The notes below the pieces were generated by a model, which saw only the letters and a list, made by a program, of their open reading frames with translations, was not told the origin of the DNA and ran no database searches. The position numbers were made by a program, and so were the translations under genes. A stretch of 64,000 bases of DNA from Galeruca laticollis (lineage: Eukaryota > Arthropoda > Insecta > Coleoptera > Chrysomelidae), in assembly GCA_963921935.1 (NCBI GenBank), contig OY998176.1, forward strand, positions 51,609,813 to 51,673,812, written 5' to 3'. Below are positions 45,772 to 56,806 of this stretch, one piece after another; position 1 is the first letter of the stretch; the number at the start of each line of letters is the position of its first letter.

Positions 45772-46938
45772 AACATTGTTCAAACGTGCTCATTCTATTC
45801 AAATGTGCCACTGGTTATAAAATAACTCAACGAAAGATTTAAAATATTGAGTGACATTACCTTTCAAAAATTATACTTCTTAATAAATATTCATAATTAA
45901 AACTTCAAAAACAATGTGTACATTTCGTGTAGTTCAAAATATGATACTTGTTTAATCTTTTAACAAAAGAAAAACATGTCCACGTGTTTTCGTAGCAGGG
46001 AACAGACTAAAGTTAAAACCGTTTTCAATCCATTCAGCATTTCTCGAACACAAAGTAGGATTTATTTATTAGCAACAGATAATTTCAGCTGTTGCAATAT
46101 ACCCTTGTTGGAGGGTGCCCCCTTCTCATCTACTACTGAAACAGGAATTATTTTTTGTCTTAGTTCGCATAAATTTGAAGTATTTTACTCTAGATAGATT
46201 CGTTTATAGACAACTCCTGTACGATATTTGGCTGAAGCCCAGCATGGCTATCCTGATGAACTAACGACAACAAATATTGGTGAAAATTTGGATAGATTAA
46301 CAGAAAAAGTACATTAAAAGCGAGTTATTTTTGTATTTGGTAGTTGCAGTTTGCATGTATTATCCACGTATCTATTCTATTGTGCCTGCGCTCCAAATAC
46401 CATATAAATGACGCTTGTTAATATTGTCCATATAGTTAGTTACATGATAATATAAAAGGTTCTGCATAGTTATGGAAATTTGAAGACGTTAAAGGGACTT
46501 TTATTAACTAGTTATAGAAAATACGACAACTTATACATCAAATTGACATTGTTTATCACATTATCTATGCTAAATATACAAATATTCCGAAAACATTTTA
46601 ATGACTTTGTTTATTGTCGTTTCTATGTTATATGTTTCAGATAAAGACGTAACTAGGGTTGAGTTTAAATGGTAATTGAGTCTATTCTATGATAAAACCT
46701 ATTGTTAGTAATAGTACAAAGATTGTGACATCTATATGGCTCTAAACTTTTCTATTAACCTTCCCCTGGTTTCATGACGGAAAGTGTGCAGATCATAACA
46801 ATTCATTTCTAGTATAAAACACTTAAAGTCGTGAACTATAATTCTCCACATCTACAGTTCAATTGTTGAATCAATCCCAAAATATAAAAGTTTTGTCTAG
46901 AAAATTTGGTAAATTACCTGCTACATTAATGATGTTCG
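45772..46938. other. Interval without recognisable gene
   Basis: No family motif is seen in either strand. It separates the two hAT remnants. Confidence 0.4.
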
Positions 46939-47094
46939 GCCAGTGACGTAGCGTGTCATTGTCGCCTAGGGCGGAATAATAATTTGGTGCCCCTTTGACT
47001 TCATAAAAATAATCATGCTGGCGTTGGAGAGAAAAAAATAATAATATGAATGAACTGGGTGAAAAATAAACGGTTTTAAAGATTAAATCTAACT

Positions 47095-47875
47095 TTTCCG
47101 TATCTGTGAGGTACCCTGTACAATATTCTATCATAAAATTGTCAGTTGTATACAATTCCGGGGATGTATCGTGCTAACAAACCGAAATTTCTCCAAAAAT
47201 AACCAAAAAAGTGGTATATCTGGAAATATACGACCCGTTGTACTCGCTCTAGTCAGCTGGAAATTAACTGGGTACATCTGTGAGACACCTTGAAAATTAT
47301 ACAATTATAAAATTGTCACTTGTATACACTCCGGAGGCTGTATCGTGCTAACAACCCAAAATTTATCCAAAAATGCGGCACTTCAGGTACCATAGCACCC
47401 GTTATATTAGCTCTGGTGAGGTAAAAATCGATAAGGCTAATCTATAAGACGCCCTGAACTATATTCACTCATAAAATCGGTCTATTGGATACACTCTGGA
47501 GGCTGTATCGTGATAACAAAATGAAAATTCTCCAAAAATGACAAAAAGTTGGTACTTCAAGTACCATAGCACCCGTCGTACTCTATTTGGTGAGCTGCAT
47601 ATCAATAGAATTTATCTTTGAGGCGCTCTGAATAATATCTAATCATAAAATCGCTCACTTGTATATACTCCGGAGGTTGTATCGTGCTTACAAACTGAAA
47701 TTTCTCAAAAAATAACAGAAAAGTCGTACTTAAAGTACTATAGCACATATTGTGCTGGCTCTGGTGGGATGAAAATCAATAGGGTTTATGAGATGTCCCA
47801 AATAATGTTCAATTATAAAATTGGTGACTTGTTGCACTCCGGAGGCTGTATCGTGCTAAGAAATTGAACATTTTC
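47095..47875. repeat. Second tandem array of the 170-bp unit
   Basis: GTATCGTGCTAA-type blocks recur at 47166, 47340, 47505, 47679 and 47848, a period of 165-174 bp. The units are clearly the same as those at 43570-44345. The sequence just before both arrays is also shared (AAACGGTTTTAA, then TCTAACTTTTCC), but the other side is not. Confidence 0.85.
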
Positions 47876-48029
47876 CAAAAATGTTCATCATAAGCCAATA
47901 CTTTTCTCCCAAATTAGGTAGGTTGAGCGGAAAAGTGATATGTATTTCAAAACCGTGTAATATATAGTACGTCGGTGTTCACAGCCTATTAGACCTTATA
48001 AATAACGTCTAGTATAAGTCTATAATTCA

Positions 48030-48560
48030 ACTTTCCGGGCGTTAGGCGCAACGATAATTGTTTATAATTCTGTCAAAGTTAATTTCGTCCGCCACACTTC
48101 TATTGACAAAATGGTCAAATCACTCAATCTTATGGAGCTCATGGTAGATTTCAAGTAATTTTTTGATGATTTCAGCTTTGTAAAGCTACGCTTACATGAA
48201 GCAACACTGATAGCTATAGTTAAAAAAATTCGAAGTATAATTACGATATTAGGTACGCAAATACCATAGTTGCATTGTTGAATAAATTCTAAAAGCTCGA
48301 GAGATTATTTCATGGCATTGTCTTGAGCTTTAGCATCAGCCAAAGCAACGAAATTGCGCAACCTCTCCCTCTCATCGATATCACAGTGTTCTTCTCCGAA
48401 CTTACACTTATGTTCTGGGTTCAGTAAGTTCGTTGGTGTTGGTAAAGAGTATTTGACATCCAGCTCGTGCAGTTACTGAAATCTGGTCTTGATTTATTGT
48501 ATAATGCTGTCCACTGATTCGAACATTTCTTGCCTTAACCGCTTGTCATAAGTTAAACTA
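48030..48560 (-). pseudogene. hAT transposase C-terminal dimerisation domain
   Basis: Reading leftward: ERERLRNFVALADAKAQDN, LLEFIQQCNYGICVPNIVII, then TIAISVASCKRSFTKLKSSK and NYLKSTMSSIRLSDLTILSI. This is the hAT C-terminal pattern (VASxERSFSKLK...RLxxLxxLSIE) with a frame change near 48260 and another after LSIE. Its position is upstream, not downstream, of the other hAT copy, so it belongs to a second insertion. Confidence 0.75.
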
Positions 48561-51500
48561 GAAGAAGCAGCGTTCTAGCCAGCCATGATTAAAATTAGAA
48601 AAATGTTGATCCAAAGTAACGGACATTTCCTAGATGAGAATGTTGGATCTATTCCTGCATAAAGTGCATGTGACCACATGATTGATATTTGAGCTGGATC
48701 TCTCGAGACCTATACCAAGAATACAGTTCGTTGTAGAACAAACCGGGGACAGCTTCCTCATCAGCGCCTTCGAAATTCATTTGTGTATTTTCTCTGTTGT
48801 TATCTTCATCTGGTACTTGAATAATTTTCAAATTTCTCATCGCCGCCCATGCCAATTTTACTTTGTCTTTTGCTGCTTCTTATTTTCTACAGCCTTTCCT
48901 ATCTCAGTAACTGGTATTTGATTTTTACACCTGACTTACCTTTTTCCTTGGTTTCCGTGATGTTTTCTTGCGCTTTTGGCGATGGAGAAATATTTTCTAC
49001 ACTAAACAGAAAGTCTCGAAGTACTCGGTCTTACTTTATAGTTTCGAACCTATCGCTTTGTTTCGTACAGAACAAAATGTTCGAAATTAATGAGTTCAAC
49101 TATTTTTATAGCGAAGGCATAAATAATGTCATCAGCAGGATGTTGTAGGACAACAAAAACTGTAATCGGGAGATGAAGTTTTTATTGAACAAGCAAAAAT
49201 TTACATAAGTAGCAAACTTTCAACAAAAACTAAAAACATCTTATAAACGAAACCCATTAGGTTTGAACATGAACAATGAAACTCTTCTACAGACTTACAA
49301 AAATAATTATCTGTTTTTTCGCCCACAATGAAATGTAGATATTATACGATCAAGAAAACCTTTTCGTTGACAACAAGACAATCAACAATTTATGCTTATT
49401 GTTGTCAAAAAACTGAAACAAAACTCCTTTTTATAATTTTTCCTTTGAATGTAGTTGAATTACCTAAACTTGTGGATTCGTTACTGTCAAACAGAATCTC
49501 GTTTTTATTGGATTAATATGAATATTTTCAGTTATTTTAGGTTTCATCTAAATTAATGTGATATTCATAGAAAATATTAAAGGTGGAATCATTGACTGAA
49601 ACTATAAATTGTGCGAATTTTAATAAAGATTTAATACAGATTAAATAAGAGACACTTACTCTAGACTTTGTAATGTGTGCAATTTTTTTTCATTTATTGA
49701 TGTTTTGCTTCTCTCTCTCTCATGGACCAGAGATTATTCGAAGGACCAGAGTTTCCGATTTTGGGTTTGTAATGTAATGAGAATTGGAATTTTGGTTTTA
49801 GTGTATCACCAAATCAAACAAAATAAAAACTAAACTATTAAGAGTGACCACCTCTTGTGGATTTACATACCATTTTTTGTATAACCGGATATTGAAATCC
49901 CCACTGTAACAATAAATTATATAATTCATTGTCTCCGTAATCATTTGGAGTTTGATGAAATTTGTTCATATTCTAATCCTCCATTTTAAAAAGTATCTAA
50001 GTCATTATCATTACTTATACTTTAAAGCACCTGCAATTTACACAAATCCACAAAACAATGCAATTTACGCAAAGCCACAAATACGCCACTAACTGTAGGA
50101 TACACGTGAGATAAATAATCTTTCTTTTCTTATTGTTTCTAGTATGGAGTTCGAACTCTGGAGTGTAAAAGTGGGGTTGTATTGAGAAAAGACGCTTACG
50201 CTTGAGTAAAACTAAGAACTTCCATCCTCAAGCACATTATGTTGTCTGAACTTAAGAAGCTTATGCCTATTTTGAGTATAGAAAACATGAAAAATTGTCA
50301 AGAAAAGGGCCGTTATCTAAACTGAAAATAAGAAGTTCCATTCTTACTTCAAGAATGTTACTTCTCAGTTCACACGCTTAATTTGAGTATGGGCGTTGTT
50401 GAAAAGTTCTTAAGAGAAAGTCTATTATCCATACTTATATTGCCTTATTAGAGTAAGGGAGTTCTTAGAATAATTCTAACTGAAACATACTTAAAACAGG
50501 AAGTTTTATGGTGAACTAGATTTTCTTTCAAGGACGTTTTATGCTTAATTATTGACCGAACAATATTTGAATATTTTCACTCTAAATGTTTCTGCTTATT
50601 TATAGCTCTTAATCTGAAAATTGAACAAAGTAATGTTAATTTAAGAATGCTAGGATTCAAACAAAGAATATTTTTACTTCAATTAAGAATTGGAGTCGTG
50701 CTTAGTTTTAATGATTCGTCTCCAAAAACCAGTTTCAAATACGTAAAAATTGTTGAATATCATTTAGATACTTGTACATTAAACGTATATCTAGGTATAT
50801 TCTGTCTATCCATCTATGTATTCATCTACAATACTCAAAATGTATTCTCCCTTTCTTTTTCTAACAGTTATGACTACGACCTTTTATGCGGATTACTATT
50901 CACGATATTCCATAAAAGGAAGTGAAGTTCCTGAAGCATTTACCATGTTAAAATAGATACTTTGCATATATATTAACGTTACCAGCAATTCTATAATCTT
51001 TCTTAAATTTGCATATGTACCGCTTTGTACAACAATAACTTTTTTACTATTTAATTACGGCTTTCTATCCAAAACGGTGCAATAAAAATTCTCAATAATA
51101 ACTTGGTTGTTAGTTAATACGTACAATATTCAAACTACCCACATTCTTATCGTATGCTAATATTTGATAATGGTTTTAGTACCACAATTAGTATTAATTG
51201 TGAGTGATGTAAGAACATTTTAAATGCAGGAGAACCGCTTCTACAACTTTTAAATTTATTGAATACAGGAACAACTTAATTATCATCCTACCATGACCAT
51301 GAATTTTAAGCATTAAACATATTTTGTGAAACCAACAAGAGATATTTGGAGTTGTTAGAACCAATCGCGAAAACTTCAGTAATAAACTGGGAATTAGATT
51401 TGAATGAATGGTATTTCTCATGCAGTTTTTCCCAGATATTCATCTAGTCATGTTACAAACTGAAAACAATGGGTTGGAAGTGTTGGCTTGTTCAGTTACT

Positions 51501-51839
51501 TTCATTATCAACCTTCAAAAATATGATGAATATACGTCGATATTCATTAGAGACTGTAATTTGAAGGATTCCCCGATTTTGGTCGATATCAACGATGTGA
51601 ATTAGTTACAGTTAGCGTCAGCTAGTCACTATAGGGCACTTTACGAAAACAGCTGGTTGAATTCAATATGACCGTCAGAGGACAAATAGACAGAGTTGCG
51701 TTGTGTTATATAACGTGGGTTGTTTTTTCGATTTTTGCGAAGAATCGTTTGTTTGTGAGATTTTTTTTTGTGATAAGTTATCATGAGTGAGTATTTCAAA
51801 TGATTATCAACGAAGGATCCTGAAGTGTCGAATCAGTAT
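48561..51839. other. AT-rich interval without recognisable genes
   Basis: No family motif could be found. Short words such as CTTAAG and AAGTTC recur loosely at 50200-50520 without a regular period. The reading frames present are short and of random composition. Confidence 0.4.
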
Positions 51840-51904
51840 AATCAAAAGTTAAGTCGTTATTGGTAACCTGAACTGGACCGCGGATGCCACGAAATTTCCT
51901 CCAC

Positions 51905-51907
<3 letters not shown>

Positions 51908-51940
<33 letters not shown>

Positions 51941-52155
51941 GAGTAACGAATATATTAGTGGGTATTGCACGCAAATAGAAGAAAGGGCTACTGAAAAAAG
52001 TGGTAACCGCAGACATGCATGTTTCTGGCTCATTAGCCGTCATCGGTACGGTACAACCAAGAAAAGATGTGAAACATGGGAGCAAAGTTGGTGAATGAAA
52101 CATGAGAAAATATAACAGAATTCAGCAGGATAGTCAAACACAACATTTGCGTCAG

Positions 52156-52194
<39 letters not shown>
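51908..52194. repeat. Two (TA)n arrays bounding a 220-bp insert
   Basis: (TA)n runs lie at 51908-51938 and 52158-52194. The segment between them reads, on the minus strand, GATGACGGCTAATGAGCCAG, an inverted-pair pattern like that of PLE 3' ends. RTE-type LINEs commonly end in (TA)n, so these arrays may be element tails. Confidence 0.6.
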
Positions 52195-52199
<5 letters not shown>

Positions 52200-52239
52200 A
52201 ATTTTTTTATATAACGACTGAAAAATGCTATATAGGTGG

Positions 52240-52370
52240 GGATAACGGGGATTTCAGTCCAAAGAATCAACGCCAAGATCTTTTATTTACAAAATGCCGC
52301 CAAGCTTTCGTGTCCTTTTGACACTTCTTCAGGGCAATGTAAAATATTTTAAGTAAATTCAATATAAATA
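52240..52370 (-). repeat. PLE-type 3' end fragment
   Basis: The minus strand reads CCCTGAAGAAGTGTCAAAAG, then GACACGAAAGCTTGGCGG and a short AT-rich tail. A GAAGAAGTG...CGAAAGCTT arrangement is common at the 3' ends of Penelope-like elements. No coding sequence is attached. Confidence 0.45.
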
Positions 52371-52426
52371 ATCATTAAAAAATTTGTAAATGTAAAAATA
52401 TATATAATTATAATATACTTGATGTC

Positions 52427-52480
52427 ATATTTCACATAAGACAAATCGATACATGTATCGATTTGTCTTATGTGAAATAT
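52427..52480. repeat. 54-bp perfect palindrome
   Basis: ATATTTCACATAAGACAAAT, continuing CGATACATGTATCG and then its complement, is symmetric around 52453/52454 with no mismatch. It lies between the PLE-type end and the start of the RTE-like LINE. A perfect, loop-free palindrome suggests a recent event such as a hairpin-mediated repair or a palindromic insertion junction. Confidence 0.85.
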
Positions 52481-54211
52481 TCATACATACATATGGGTAC
52501 AAAACACGAGAAACTTGAGATCTATTATTATGTAATTGTAAAACAAAAGAGTACAATGCAAATAAAAGATGTAAGAGCATTTAGAGGGATAACTTGTGGA
52601 TCGGATCATTACATGGTCATAGTAAAAATACTGTTCCCCTATGGACTTGCACTGAAAAGCAACGTAATAGATAAATCAGCTGACGAATCGGAAGAGATAA
52701 AGGACAAGCAGTACAATTTGGATAGCCTTATTCATGAAAGCACACAACAACTATATCGCAACAGGTTAAATGAGAAACTCTTTGATGTGTTAGAGTTAAA
52801 CCCGAAATCTGTGGAAGAAGTCTATCACAACGTTGTGGATAGTATCGAAGAGGTTGCGGAAGAAGCAATTGGTATTAAAACTAGAACCCTAAGTAGAAAA
52901 ATTTGGTGGAACAAAGACATAGAAGAGCTAACTACCCAGAAAAAACAATGGTATCAAAAATGGACTAACACTCGCTCACAAGAAGATAGAGATCGATATC
53001 TAGAAATAAAAAGAATTACAAGGCTAACTGTAGCTAATGCAAAGGGAGAAATGTGGGACAAAAAATGTCAGGAAATTAAGATGCATCTCGATGGTAAAAA
53101 ATACTCTGAATCATGGAAGTTCATAAAAAATATTAGATCGAATGAAAAGAACTATGCGAAACTTCAACTTATACCAACAAAAATGTGGATCGATCACTAT
53201 CAGCAATTGCTGACAGAAGATAGAGATGAATACCTTGCAACCTCACCAGCATAAATATTAATTTAGGGTGAAACAATCAATGTCACAGTGAACACAATTA
53301 GAGAAACAGCTAAACAACTCAAAAATGGACGTGCTGCGGGCCCGCAGGGAATTCCCGCAGAGTTGATTAAGAACGGGTCAGATAAAGTGTTCGATATACT
53401 TACCTGGTGTATAAACCAGTATCTAAACGGCACTGCAGTGCCGGAAGAATGGAAGGTGGCCCATATAATTTCAATCCATAAAAAAGGTAACAAACTAGAC
53501 TGCTCCAACTATAGAGGCATATCAGTGACAAGTACTCTTAGTCGGCTTTATGGAAGAGTTCTGCCAGACCTAATTGAACTTGAATATCAGGCTTTCGAGC
53601 GGGAAGATCTTGTACAGATAACGTCTATTGCTTGAAACAAATTATTGAAAAAAATCAAATACTAATATAGAAACTCACCGTTTGTTCGTGGATCTGCCGA
53701 AGGCGTATGATACAGTTCCCGTAAAAATGCTTTGGAAGACGCTACAAGAAACCAACATCAGTCCCACCCTTATAAAAGCACTTAAGAATCTTTATGATGG
53801 ATCAACATCAAGAATCAAAATTGGTAATAATATATCAAAGAAATTTCCGGCAAATAAAGTCAGCGCCAAGAATGTTGTATCTCGCCCACACTTTTTAAAA
53901 TCTATATAGCAAGAGCGTTAAATCAATGGAAGAAAAAATGCAGCGGAGTAGGTATTGATCTTGGAGAAAAATGCTTATACACTCTACAGTTTGCCGATGA
54001 CCAGGTCATCATAGCGAATGACAAAAAAGATCTTGAATATATGACTAGGAAACTAAATAAAGAGTATAGGAAATGGGGTCTGGAAATGAATACTCAGAAA
54101 ACAAAATACCTTCCGATAGGAGCTGAACCAGGAAATATCAAACTAGAAACGGAAGAAATAGTACCATGTAGCGAATACACATACTTAGGAGTTGAATTTG
54201 ATACAACATGA
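52481..54211 (+). pseudogene. RTE-like non-LTR retrotransposon: end of endonuclease and reverse transcriptase
   Basis: The first part reads IKDVRAFRGITCGSDHYMVI, the last motif of the endonuclease. A linker follows (KIWWNKDIEELTTQKKQWYQ, EMWDKKCQEI), then the RT: LKNGRAAGPQGIPAELIKNG, WKVAHIISIHKKGNKLDCSN and YRGISV. A damaged FVDLPKAYDTVP and the catalytic LQFADDQVIIANDKKD follow, then MNTQKTKYLPIGAE and YTYLGVEFDTT. Frame changes fall near 53254, 53635 and 53905. It is truncated at 5' and broken at 54211. Proteins of this type are often annotated as craniofacial development protein 2-like in insects. Confidence 0.85.
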
Positions 54212-54374
54212 AAATATGACGGAGATATGTTTGAACAATGCTTATTTTGTATTAGCGTAATATATTTTGCTACCAGCCGTGCCTTTTCAGTTTTCTACGG
54301 CTCGTTGCAAGTTAAAATGACACTGTAATTGTACCTGGTTTTCTCACACAACAATACCGACTAGTGTTATTATG

Positions 54375-55020
54375 GTTCCATGACAATCTTAATATGTAAT
54401 TATTTAAGACACACTGTACAATGAATGTATGTTATATACAAATATGAAATTACTTTGTCAATTAGCGTTATTATAATCAAACACATCAAGGTGTAATTAT
54501 TTAAATCCCAATGTCTCATGTAAATTTCAAAAGTTCAATAATCAAATACAGAGTATGAATGTATGTTTTATGAGAAATATCAACGATGTTATTGTAATTA
54601 ATCAATATTCAGGTGTAATTATTTAAGTCACACTGTATAATATAAATATAAATGTTTATGTTGCATGAAAAATATATCAAAAACTTTAATTATGAATCCA
54701 AATTAATATTAAGGTGAAATTATTTAAATCACACTGTATAATATAAATGTTTATATTGCATAAAAAATATCAAAGACTTTTATTATAAATCCAAATTAAT
54801 ATTAAGGTGAACTTATTTAAATCACACTGTATAATATAAATGTTTATATTGCATAAAAAATATCAAAGACTTTTATTATAAATCCAAATTAATATTAAGG
54901 TGAAATTATTTAAACCACACTGTATAATATAAATGTTTATGTTGCATGAAAAATATATCAAAAACTTTTATTATAAATCCAAATTAATATGAAGGTGAAG
55001 CCATTTAAATCACCCTATAT
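54375..55020. repeat. Tandem array of a unit of about 93-120 bp
   Basis: AAGGTGAAATTATTTAAATC or a close form starts units near 54383, 54489, 54611, 54712, 54804, 54898 and 54992. The first units are spaced 106-122 bp and the later ones 92-101 bp. Each carries CACACTGTATAATATAAATG and TCCAAATTAATAT blocks. The middle units are nearly identical, which points to recent amplification. No protein is encoded. Confidence 0.85.
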
Positions 55021-55529
55021 ACTATGTTTACAAAATTCTACGTTGGTTGATAAGCAAATATACCAAATCTTTTATTATCGATAAATACCTTATCTAATGA
55101 ATGTTTTCTGCTGACTGAAATTCTCGAAGAGTTCTCGGGAACGCTGAGGGTCTATATTCTCTGGACTCCAAGGGCTGTTTCACTGCTCTCTCCTGGTCGC
55201 TAGGACTGCTTCACTTCCTTCTGGTTCTATCCGGTCTCGACAGGACCATGTTCTAAATTAACCCTTTTACTTTGGGTTAATTAGAGGGAATGTAGTTTCT
55301 TTGTTGTAAATACGATGCCCTCGAAGGACCAAATGGGTATTTTTCACGTTAGGAATGATGTATATGATTGTAAAGAAACACTTATGTCACTTAGGTTTTA
55401 TATTATCAGGAAGTTATAATTTATTTATTTTGCGTCGACAATTAAGACTTCACTTATTATTTTCGCGATAAAAGAGAGTATTTTGCACATACTTCGGTGA
55501 TTTATTAAATGATTAAAGCTTACGGACAC
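55021..55529. other. Interval without recognisable gene
   Basis: It is somewhat richer in GC near 55130-55260, with no recognisable motif. It lies between the tandem array and the MITE. Confidence 0.4.
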
Positions 55530-55532
55530 ATG

Positions 55533-56005
55533 GGGTACGTTCCACTTAAAGCCCTCAACGACCGCAACGTCCACTTTATCGTTCCACTTAAGGCCCGTGG
55601 TCGTCGCAAGCGGTCGTTTAACGTCATTGATGACGTCACTGTTTGCAACCGCGTCTCGTCCACCTCGCCCATACAAATGTGCGGCAATTCAAACATGGCG
55701 ATAGTCTCTCATTCGTTTTGTCAAAAACGCAACCATAAATTCACGGGAATCTATGATGAATTAAATTTTACCCCTGCCTATGCGAAATATTTACACCAAA
55801 CTGCACCAAAATTATTCTATTTATTATTATACACACAAACTGCACGTTTTCACCAAGCCGCCATATTTTGTGAGCCTACCCCGCTCAAAATGTGCATTCC
55901 ACTTATAACTGTCGCCTACAACGACCGCGGTCTTTTTACGTAAGTGGAACGGGTATTTCAGCGGTCTCGGTCGTGGGCGTTGTGGGCCTTAAGTGGAACG
56001 TACCC
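55533..56005. mobile_element. 473-bp MITE with ATG target duplication (PIF/Harbinger-like)
   Basis: The ends are GGGTACGTTCCACTTAA with a closely matching inverted copy TTAAGTGGAACGTACCC. The similarity continues inward (CAACGACCG against CGGTCGTGGGCGTTG). ATG flanks both sides (55530-55532 and 56006-56008), a 3-bp duplication as made by PIF/Harbinger elements. GTTCCACTTAAGGCCC also recurs inside at 55580. It has no coding capacity. Higher GC sets it apart from its surroundings. Confidence 0.85.
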
Positions 56006-56499
56006 ATGGTTGTTCCCCGTATCAACACGCTGGGTGGTTTTACGACGTGAGGTACCTTGTTGTACCACGTTGTACGATGAAGAGAGGGTGAATGTAGGTT
56101 ATATGTCGTATTTATATGTCTGGTGACGTAGGGACCACTTGGTAGGGTCTAACCAATGGGATACGAGTATTTTAAAATGTAACGTTCAAACACAAGTGAA
56201 ATTGCCAGTTGGAGATATGTTTTTTTTGGGGTTTTCAACGGTTTCGTAGAAACAGATAACAGGGTTTGGACGAGCGTTTTTATGAAGAGATAAGATGTCG
56301 GGGACTTTGATATATTCAGTGGAGTTTCAGAAAACGATATTTATCTGTTTTTCTTAGGTGTTAGTAAATTTAAAATGACTTTTTTGGTGATGTAAAAAAT
56401 ATTAACTGTTGAAAATAAGGATATATTTAGTTATCTGTTTTGAGCATAATATTCGAAAGGTAGTATACAGGGGCAGTTGAAATAAAATCACGGGAGAAT

Positions 56500-56806
56500 T
56501 TGGTAATAAAAACCAAATTCGAACAGGGCACATAAAACGGATAAACTCTGACAGCTGGCCCAGGAAGGTTCTGGAATGGATACCACCGGAAAAAAGAAAG
56601 AGGGGTCGGCCAAGAAGGAGCTGGCGAGATGATATTGATCAAGCGATGACCACGAGGAACTAGATGATATTGATCAAGCGATGACCACGAGGAACTTAGA
56701 GGAAGACGAGGTTTTTGATAGGAAAAAATGGAAATTGGGGACGGAGAAACGGCAACAGCTGTAAAAAAATCGGTTATATATGTATATATATATATATATA
56801 TATATA
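56500..56806 (+). pseudogene. RTE-like LINE 3' end with (TA)n tail
   Basis: The protein end reads GHIKRINSDSWPRKVLEWIP, then EKRKRGRPRRSWRDDIDQAM. After a break it ends with RKKWKLGTEKRQQL and a stop. A (TA)n tail follows at 56774-56806. A 35-bp direct duplication (56628-56662 and 56663-56697) creates a stop and a frameshift. It could be the lost C-terminus of the element at 52481-54211, about 150 residues further on, or a separate copy. Confidence 0.8.

Larger units (their letters stand above)
46939..48560 (-). mobile_element. Second hAT fragment, 3' part
   Basis: The minus-strand transposase C-terminus (48030-48560) is followed by a satellite-like array (47095-47875). A possible terminal sequence, CAGTGACGTAGCGTGTCATT (then GTCGCCTAGGGCGG), starts at 46939 on the plus strand and has the look of a hAT end. 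The 5' part of this copy is missing beyond about 48560. Confidence 0.6.

Noticed and set aside
46871..47155. Minus-strand frame of 94 codons
   Set aside because: It spans the hAT terminal region and the start of the satellite-like array, so it is not a gene.
51849..52276. Minus-strand frames with IYIYIY runs
   Set aside because: The isoleucine-tyrosine runs are translations of the (TA)n arrays.
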